DNA from: Apostichopus japonicus
Taxonomy: Eukaryota > Echinodermata > Holothuroidea > Aspidochirotida > Stichopodidae
Assembly: GCF_037975245.1 (NCBI RefSeq)
Contig: NC_092572.1
Location: 29,187,989-29,251,988, forward strand
DNA length: 64,000 nucleotides
Direction: 5' to 3'
The notes below the pieces were generated by a model that was not told the origin of the DNA, did not search any database, and saw only the letters and a program-made list of their open reading frames with translations. Position 1 is the stretch's first letter; each line of letters opens with the position of its first letter. Positions 56,701 to 64,000 of the stretch are shown here, one piece after another. Made by a program: the position numbers and the translations under genes.

Positions 56701-59700
56701 AAAACTGTGTGTATACATTCAATCGCGAAAGAATTAGTCCATGACGCACTCTGGCGCAGATCCAGGGCGAACACCACTTTTCAACCTCACACAAAAAGTC
56801 ACGAGCATTTATTAGTACAGCCTAACATTTATATCTAATTGTAGATCTAATATCTAATATATTCTGAATACGCCTCCAGATGCATTATGTGAAATGGGAG
56901 GACCGCCAGACTACCATTCATTAAATTCGGATTCAATGGCCCCAGAACCACACCCTCCTATATAAATCCGCCTCTGCCATTAAGGTCCATGCCTCTACCT
57001 ATCTCAGTTTGGGAAGAATTTACAATCGCCCCCTCTACCTTTTAATTTCAATGCGAGTCACTGATGTATACTGTATTTGTATTAATTTTGTTTGTGCTTT
57101 TTGTGTAAGCTGGATCAACGACAGGTGAATATCATACCCATACCCCTGTTTTTTAAAAATTTAATCTAGTGGCGAAATTTGATAAATCAACTACACTATG
57201 AAATGTTCCACGAAAGGGAATGAGAGTGGTATTGAAGAACGTAGCATGCATAGACTCTGGATGTTTGGCCTGCTTAATTCGTACCACATTAGATTGTTTA
57301 AAAAAAAACAGTTAGCAGACATGAGTAATATCATCCAGCCTATCAATGTGAGTAACAATACTCGTTTAAAATGAGAGTATATACTCAGAGGCATAGTACA
57401 ATTACTTGGATAGACGAGTTCTCCTTCCAATTCGCCGTGGTACTCACTATGTTAAGTTACTCATCTAAAGTAACATTACTCAGGACAGTTAAAACATACA
57501 CAAACAAATCATACATAAGTTTTCTCTTTTTATTCACTAACACAGGAACAAAAAAAAAAGCATTTTGAACAACATGATGGTTTAAGAGATCATGGTTTGA
57601 CGAAAACTTTGAATGGTAATTGCAAATACAAGATGTAAACTACCACTCAAACTTAAGTTCTATGACTTGAGTTTTCCGTGACCAAATTTTAATAACCCAT
57701 GACCTAATTCATCTTCTGAAACTTGTTAGCTCAGACATTGAGACTGATAATGCCAAAGGCCTTATGATCTTGACATAATTTCATGACTTCCAAGATTTTT
57801 ACCAACTTCCATAGAAACATTATTAAACTATATTAGAAGGGAATGAAGGACATATTTCAGGTAAATTAAGTCTAAGAAAGTAAATATGTACTTTGTAGTT
57901 TCTTTAACGCCCTGTACTGTCATCCCAGAATTGCCAGAATACTGCTAAGTGGCCTGCTATGTTGTTGTTATGCTAAGGAGATCCACCAATCACAATTCCT
58001 ATTATATGAAATGTTTTACAAGACAAGCAGTGGGGGGGGGGGGACAGCACTTAATAAGGGGGCACAATGTATATTTGTGAATGCTGTTCTGGTGCTATAA
58101 TTTGCAACTTGAAGTAAATTTATGTTCAAGATTTTTTCGGGCTTAGTTTGTCCGATATCTATGTTTATAACTGAGGTGGATAAATAAGTTATACAAAATA
58201 TGGAAATTAACCCTTTTGCTTTGATAATGTTTTTAAATAAGAGTGTTGAAAATATGAAATTTAAATTCATGCAGCGTAGTAGTGATGTTTAAGCACTAGC
58301 GGTTCACGCCGATGCCTCTGTGACCTCGTTAGTGAGAAAACAACTGGTTATTGTGATGGTTGGTGGAAAGAAATTTAAAAATAAATTGTTTGAGTATTTT
58401 TTAAGCACTACAAATCGCATCTGGGGGTACGGTTTTTTCGGGGGGGGGGAGGCACATGCCCCCAGGCCGCCCCTTTTTGACGCCACTGAAGACAAGAGAA
58501 CGTTCTCTTTAAGAGAGCTTCTCTTGCACTGTAAACCATGTATGAAGTAGAATTCCAAGTCCCATGCTTATAGCCCACCAGGAGAGAACAGAAATACATA
58601 GCATTTACTGCACTTGATATCTGATATTGCCAAACTTAAAGTTATTTGAAAATAATCACAGAAGATACCGAAGACACATGACTAGCATCGAGGTTTAAAA
58701 AGATTGGTGAGAAAATGAAAGTATGTAATATGGATTTGCTTAACACTTCATTAATCTGAGTTATGAAGCTAATCAAGTAATACAAATAGTTGAAATCTCT
58801 TTAAAAAAAATGGGTAACAGTTATCTCAAACCGTGTTCCACAAATTGTTCTCCTTTATGAAAGGATATGGGAAACGATGTATTTTGGACTGCCTGTGGTA
58901 AACCTGAAACAGGAAGGTATGTAAAATGTTAAAACTTATGTCTAGTTACTGATATTCGCACAACATACGGTACTTCTGTGGCACACATTCCAGCATTGCA
59001 TACATAAAACTGCTATGGCGTAGGATCTAATAATAAGATGAATACAGCAAAATTGGTTCGAACATGAAAAACCGGGAATCAGCTAACTTTCATTGTTTAC
59101 TCCATTTTCCTTTCTTCTCTGTCATGAAAATTGCACCTTTTGTGGCGTTTCCCCCATGAAAACATATACCTGCCCTGCTTATCAAGGTAAGTTAGTATTT
59201 TGAATAGCAAATACAATATGCTGACACAAGTGTCATTTAGTCAGTATTTTGAATAGCAGAGAAAATTCATTATTGTTTTAAACCAGTTTTCAAATGTGAA
59301 AGCAACCACAAGATGGTTTAGTCATATCAATAATTGGTGTGATATATTCAATTACATTGTCTACTATATCTGAGAAAGTGTGTAACTATTGTTAAATCCA
59401 ACATGCAAACTAATAACTATAATCTCATGTAAGTACTCTCTGTGAGTTTTCATACACTTTTAACAACATCAGTCACATGATATAAGAAGACCAGCATCCA
59501 CTAAAACCAGAATGCAAATTTGCATAGTAGTTCTGCTGCTATATTGTATGCCAACCATTTTAAGAATTTACTTGTTAGTTACAGTTCCCTGGTTGAAAAA
59601 ATCATGGTTAGTCACTATATGTAAGATTGCGCCTAATTGTTTACAGACTCTTCATGTTAGTTACTAGTTTTCTCACAGATCTTTTGGGCTTCACGGAAAA

Positions 59701-60209
59701 TATCTTCAGGCAATCCGGTTTTATAAAGGTTAGAAAGTCCTTTGATCTTTTGAGTGTGACATGTTAAACACCCGAAATGAAGCCACCAGGTTATTCAGAC
59801 CTGCTCAAAGGTATGTTGTTCTTCCAAACTTCTCTTCTTCAGCTTTTGTATAGAAAGACTTGGTAGAAACAGAATATTACCTTGTCAGAAAATACGTGGT
59901 GAAGCGGTGTGATCATTCTGTCAAAAACAGAAAAAAACAACTAATATCATCAGAGTTTTAAACAAGTCACTCAAATGTTGACTCAAGTAAGCTGATCTAG
60001 TTTTCTGACTCGTCATGTCACTGATACGAGTCACGGTGTTAAGGAACATTTCCATAATGTCGATAATGTTTTACAGTTTTGTCATATCAACCCTTCACCA
60101 ACATATATAACCAGACATTGGTTGGAATCCAAATTGAAATCCTTTTGCAAAATTATTGCAATTTAATGTTTTGATCTTTGACAATAGGGTTCATCTACTC
60201 ACTGTGGGC
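56701..60209. other. No gene recognised; transposon debris
   Basis: 56970-57030 matches 39700-39765 in style (GCCATTAAGGTCCATGCCTC versus GCCATAAAGGTTCAGGCCTC). 58430-58490 has a G run and GACGCCACTG, a hAT-type end. The rest is anonymous AT-rich sequence. Confidence 0.4.
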
Positions 60210-60500
60210 TATATACAACCACCACGTGTGACAATGATCAATCATTATTTTGTTGAGTATATCATACAAACTATCATTTACCATATAATGTTAAGCCTCA
60301 CTATCTCATTAAATATGCATGTCAAATCGAATACACATCAAAATGTACTTACCAGACACTAGCAACCAAATATATATAATGAGCACCATGGGCCATCCAC
60401 ACACCAAGCATGACAATGATCCATCATTTCCTTGTCGAGTTATAGTGTCGAGATACATCGTCACATAGACACAGACAAACACTCGCCACCCCCCCACCCC
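60210..60500 (-). repeat. Dispersed repeat, two related units
   Basis: GTGTGACAATGATCAATCAT (about 60226) and GCATGACAATGATCCATCAT (about 60408) begin two units. A third relative is at 63525-63610 (AGTATGACAAATATCCATTA, then CACAGACGTATACACAC). They are probably antisense copies of the family at 37 and 53 kb. Confidence 0.45.
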
Positions 60501-60636
60501 TAACACACACACATGCAGAGGTTTAAACATAGGTTCCTTTGCTGAATATAAGGAACCAAATATGAATAGGAGGAAAGGCAACTCCCTGTGTTTACACCAA
60601 ACAGCGTCTCAAGACTTATGTCCTCATGTTTATTTT

Positions 60637-61024
60637 GGGGTAATAATAATAATACGCAGTTCTTATAAAGCGCAAATACACACTTAAGTCTCAATGCGCT
60701 GATTATTAATCCCTGGTCATTGGTAACTTGTCACACCCACACACGAAAGTGTGCACAATTCAATCAATCTCTCCTGGGGCACCACAGTGCACCACAACCA
60801 CGTGTCCCCCGGGGGACTTCCCATATGGTGCAGCCACAAACCGGCGCACGCAACTATATTTACAAGTTACCTCGCAGGTCCCCATTTATACACCTGGGTG
60901 AAGAGAGGCAATGGAGATAAAGCGCCTTGCCCAAGGACACAACGCAATGATCTGGCCAGGGCTCGAACCTGTAATCCTTAGATCACAAGTCCACTGCCTT
61001 AACCACTTGACCACAACGCCCTCC
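60637..61024 (-). mobile_element. tRNA-derived SINE with LINE-type 3' tail
   Basis: On the minus strand 61024-60957 resembles a tRNA: A box TGGTCAAGTGG (61013-61003) and B box GGTTCGAGCCC (60969-60959), spaced for internal pol III promotion. The body follows, including CTTGCCCAAGGACACAACG in complement form near 60930. The 3' end reads CAGCGCATTGAGACTTAAGT, GCGCTTTATAAGAA, then (TAT)n ending at about 60641. The same CAGCGC...GCGCTTTA...(TAA)n layout ends the LINE at 7507-9125, so that LINE type is the likely source of reverse transcriptase. The frames at 60720-60981 (+) are shadows of it. Confidence 0.8.
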
Positions 61025-64000
61025 AAAGCTGAAAACAGTTTCAGATGTGATATCTCCACAATTGTAACAGTTAATTTGTACCAGTAGTTACTGGTTTAAG
61101 TTATCCTCAGATCAATACTCTATTGTGTGGTATTTCAAATGGTTTTCATGTAGTATCTGTGGACATTTGTCCTGACAAATTTCTAGAATTTATCTTAATT
61201 TGGTATATTAAATGTTCCATTAACTGCATCATTGACAAGTGATGTAAGAGTTGGTCCACTTTGCAATAAATATTTTTAAAGCATCTTATCACTAACGATG
61301 CACAACTAAATTTTAGAAATCTTTACCAAGCTGCTTCCATTTTCTTTGCATATTATATCCTCATTCGATGGAATTTTAGTCATGATCATGTATTGAGCTG
61401 TAGAAGAATCTACATAATAATAACAAGGTGCAAGGTTACACAGACAGTCTGACACTGGGTGTAGTTCTTATCATGGCTAACACAAAGAACAGCAGTAGTG
61501 TTGGGTGGTACCAAGACATTTTGGTACCGGTATATTTAATGATTAAGAACAGGTAACACTCGATTACCAGTACTTTAAAGATGCTCCTATTAACTTTTAA
61601 GTCATACATAAACACCACACAGTTCCTTACTATAGTAAAGTATTTTGTAGTACACGGATTCGAAGATTGTGTTCATGTAGGATTCTCGACAATCATAATT
61701 TTTTTGCCTGCATTTTTACAACCCTATAAGTCTACATCGCACAATATGTAAGCTTTGCATCAGTGCGTCAAACTCAACGAACAAACTATTGTAGCCTACT
61801 TCTAAACCAGATTTATTCAAAAGAATCACAGGCTATAGCTATAAACCTTCTGTTAAATAGACATCGTCATTCGAACAAATAATACAGTACATGTAGAGGT
61901 CAGTTGATTGTATTGTTACTAGTCTTATGGCAGAAAAGTTCCTATAGTTATAGATTGTATGCAATTGTTTCCATTGTTGGTGTCTACTTCGATCGAACAC
62001 ATCAGTGCACAGTTTAAACGCAGTTTTATGTGTTAATATGCATTACTTAGGCTATGATGCTTCAACATAGCAGTATGGCTAATGGCGTAACAAAGTAAGA
62101 TGCACTTCTGATTGGAAATTCAAATAAAAATAACCCTATGACAAATAGCAAAGCAAACTGTCTTTGTAGTCGTTATGGTGCACCACCTACTTGATCACTG
62201 TTATCATATACTGCAACCTCCAAATCTTTTTCGACCCCTCATCAACTGTGGTAAAAGTCAATAACAAGTTCTGCTTGGAGAGGCAGACTGAATTTTCAAT
62301 CATTTCAAATAGGTATAGGCCTATGGTATTTATCCAACTTGCCACTCACAAAATTACAAGGATTCAGTGTTGGATTAATGTTGACCTACAATAATCATTG
62401 GCCACTACCATTAGCACTGGGTTTTGTCTACCCATTATGACAAGGAACATACATAGTGTCCTTATATCCCTGTAGAATAGGTTTTCAATATTTCGACAAA
62501 GTGGCCCTTTCACCTTCCCTATAGCATTATCGAGAGAGCTCGATAGCAAACATTGTGGGCATTTGTTGACTTTTAACTGTGGAAGAACAAATCCTTGTAA
62601 ATATCAGATAATTATACAACAATCAATGAATGAGCTGGTCAACTGTAGTTTTCACCTGCCATGCTGAGCAAGTGAGTGGATTTTGCCAGAAATGATCCTT
62701 AATTTTGCCTAATAGTAATTTACAAATAGTTGTAATCTTGCAAAGATATGTAACGATTACAAATGACTAGTAGATAATGCAACAAAACAAACCTTGACTT
62801 GTTTTTCTCATCGATTGCTAAAGCCTGGGATATGTCCAAGTTTCAAGTTTTTAAAGACCCATGTAGTCGCTGATAACCCCCTGCAAACTCCTTGAATCTT
62901 TAAGCCACTGCAGGAAGGTTGTCATGAAGTGATGAAATGTCCTCTCCAGTTACTCTCTCAAACTCTCGTTGTAACTGAAATAATATTAAAATGTTATGAA
63001 ATTCGCTCACACAGCATAATTGAAGTTGGTGGTGCACACGCCAACCAAATCATTAAACAAAATCAGAGTTATAGCAGTTTAACAAGTTGGTCCCTCCTCA
63101 AAAAATTGGGCCAGATAAAAGTTTGCGTGGTCCCAAAATATGTAATCCCAAAAACTTGGTTGCACATATATTTGCTCTCCCACCCCCCATATAAGTGAAG
63201 CTCTAGAAATGAGTGTAAAAATAGCCCTAAAAATATTGGTCTCCACAATTTTGGGCCTAAAGAGTGTGTCCCTAAATGCAGTTGAGGTGGATATAAAATT
63301 TGAGTCCCGAAGTTTGGGGCCCAGATTGTCTTAATGCAGTTAGGCTTACATGTAACAGCTATTAACCAACAACTGTATACCAAGTTTGGTTACAATCCGA
63401 CTTGAGGTTTCAGTGTTATTACAGTGTAAATATTTAACATTTGAACCCATCCCTCATTAATATTGATAAGGTCATTGCCAAACGCATTAGGGCACATCTT
63501 CTCATTTGAATACATCTACACAGCAAGTATGACAAATATCCATTACTCCATTGTGGAGTTATGACGGACCCAAGCAAGTGTCACAGACGTATACACACAC
63601 ACGCCAACCTGACTGCATATGTTCCTTTGCTTCCAGCATGGAACCTAAAGGCTTTTCAGGACAGAACAAAACATTATGTTGCAGTGAGTCCTACATCAGT
63701 ATATTTCTTACCATATATTTCTGCTCGACACACTTTAAACAGGAAAACAAGGCTCTGTGATTCCTAGAACTGAATGTGCTATCACTCACCTGCGAAGACT
63801 ACAAAATGTCCCAGAGATACTTACAATATGGTGCCCCTTGGAATGACTCTGATTTTGGCTTTGAGTATCACAAATTACAATGCAACATTGCATATATTTT
63901 CTTTACCTAACTGACTTTTCATTTCTGCTCCAACCAAGAGTGTATTTTCCTCAATGTATAAAAGTGTAAAATACTGGGTTCATACCAGTTGTAATAATGA
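61025..64000. other. No gene recognised
   Basis: Contains the palindrome GGTACCAA/TTGGTACC (61507-61514 and 61521-61528) and, at 63090-63330, imperfect repeats of GGTCCCAAAAT/TTTGGGGCCC-like words. Otherwise anonymous. Confidence 0.4.

Noticed and set aside
56493-56794. Open frames of 88-94 codons rich in Ile and Tyr
   Set aside because: Translation of an (AT)n microsatellite.
60720-60981. Two overlapping open frames
   Set aside because: They are shadows on the opposite strand of the tRNA-derived SINE.
60957-61024. Functional tRNA gene on the minus strand
   Set aside because: A and B boxes are present, but it is the head of a longer SINE with a LINE-type tail, and no complete cloverleaf was confirmed.

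Overview
The window looks like the genome of a marine invertebrate deuterostome, most likely an echinoderm. This is an inference from four things: a long spliced gene with NACHT, death-effector, ZU5 and Death domains; decayed Penelope-like and CR1/L2-type retroelements; a tRNA-derived SINE; and very AT-rich, repeat-laden introns. I see no bacterial-style operons, CRISPR arrays, rRNA genes or autonomous tRNA genes. The species cannot be named from sequence alone.

One gene dominates. On the + strand, a predicted 17-exon gene runs from a noncoding exon near 3.2 kb to a stop at 43.2 kb. Every proposed splice junction has GT/AG borders, the reading-frame phases agree at each one, and the joined coding length (4833 nt, 1610 codons plus stop) is a multiple of three. 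Predicted domain order: beta-propeller-like repeats (exon 3), two death-effector-like domains (exons 4 and 5), a NACHT NTPase with its helical tail (exons 6-10), ZU5 (exons 11-12), UPA-like (exons 13-14), a linker (exon 15) and a Death domain (exon 16). This reads as a cytosolic NLR-type signalling receptor ending in the ZU5-UPA-Death module known from PIDD, UNC5 and ankyrins. Just downstream lie three exon-like pieces that seem to encode a second, decayed Death domain.

1-2.8 kb: a broken Penelope-like element with a hammerhead ribozyme in its 3' region, then an AT microsatellite and a satellite built of short palindromes. 4.5-17.5 kb: the very large intron 2, a pile of nested mobile DNA. It holds a dispersed repeat with a hairpin, a tandem duplication, a CR1/L2-like LINE, a hAT-like element, and a 5.4-kb inverted-repeat element. 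That last element carries TTTACC-type arrays at both ends and a rearranged endonuclease/RT retrotransposon inside, and it sits in a second copy of the hairpin repeat. 18.3-43 kb: the remaining introns, with a foldback, a small inverted-repeat element, LINE tails, a dispersed repeat family and, in intron 5, a second Penelope tail whose hammerhead ribozyme is in sense orientation and framed by a perfect 28-bp inverted repeat.

43-64 kb: no recognisable gene. It contains an eight-copy 80-bp minisatellite, a shorter tandem repeat, copies of the dispersed family, AT-rich hairpins with GC-rich ends, and a SINE whose 3' end resembles the LINE at 7.5-9.1 kb. All calls come from reading the sequence; no database search or folding program was run.
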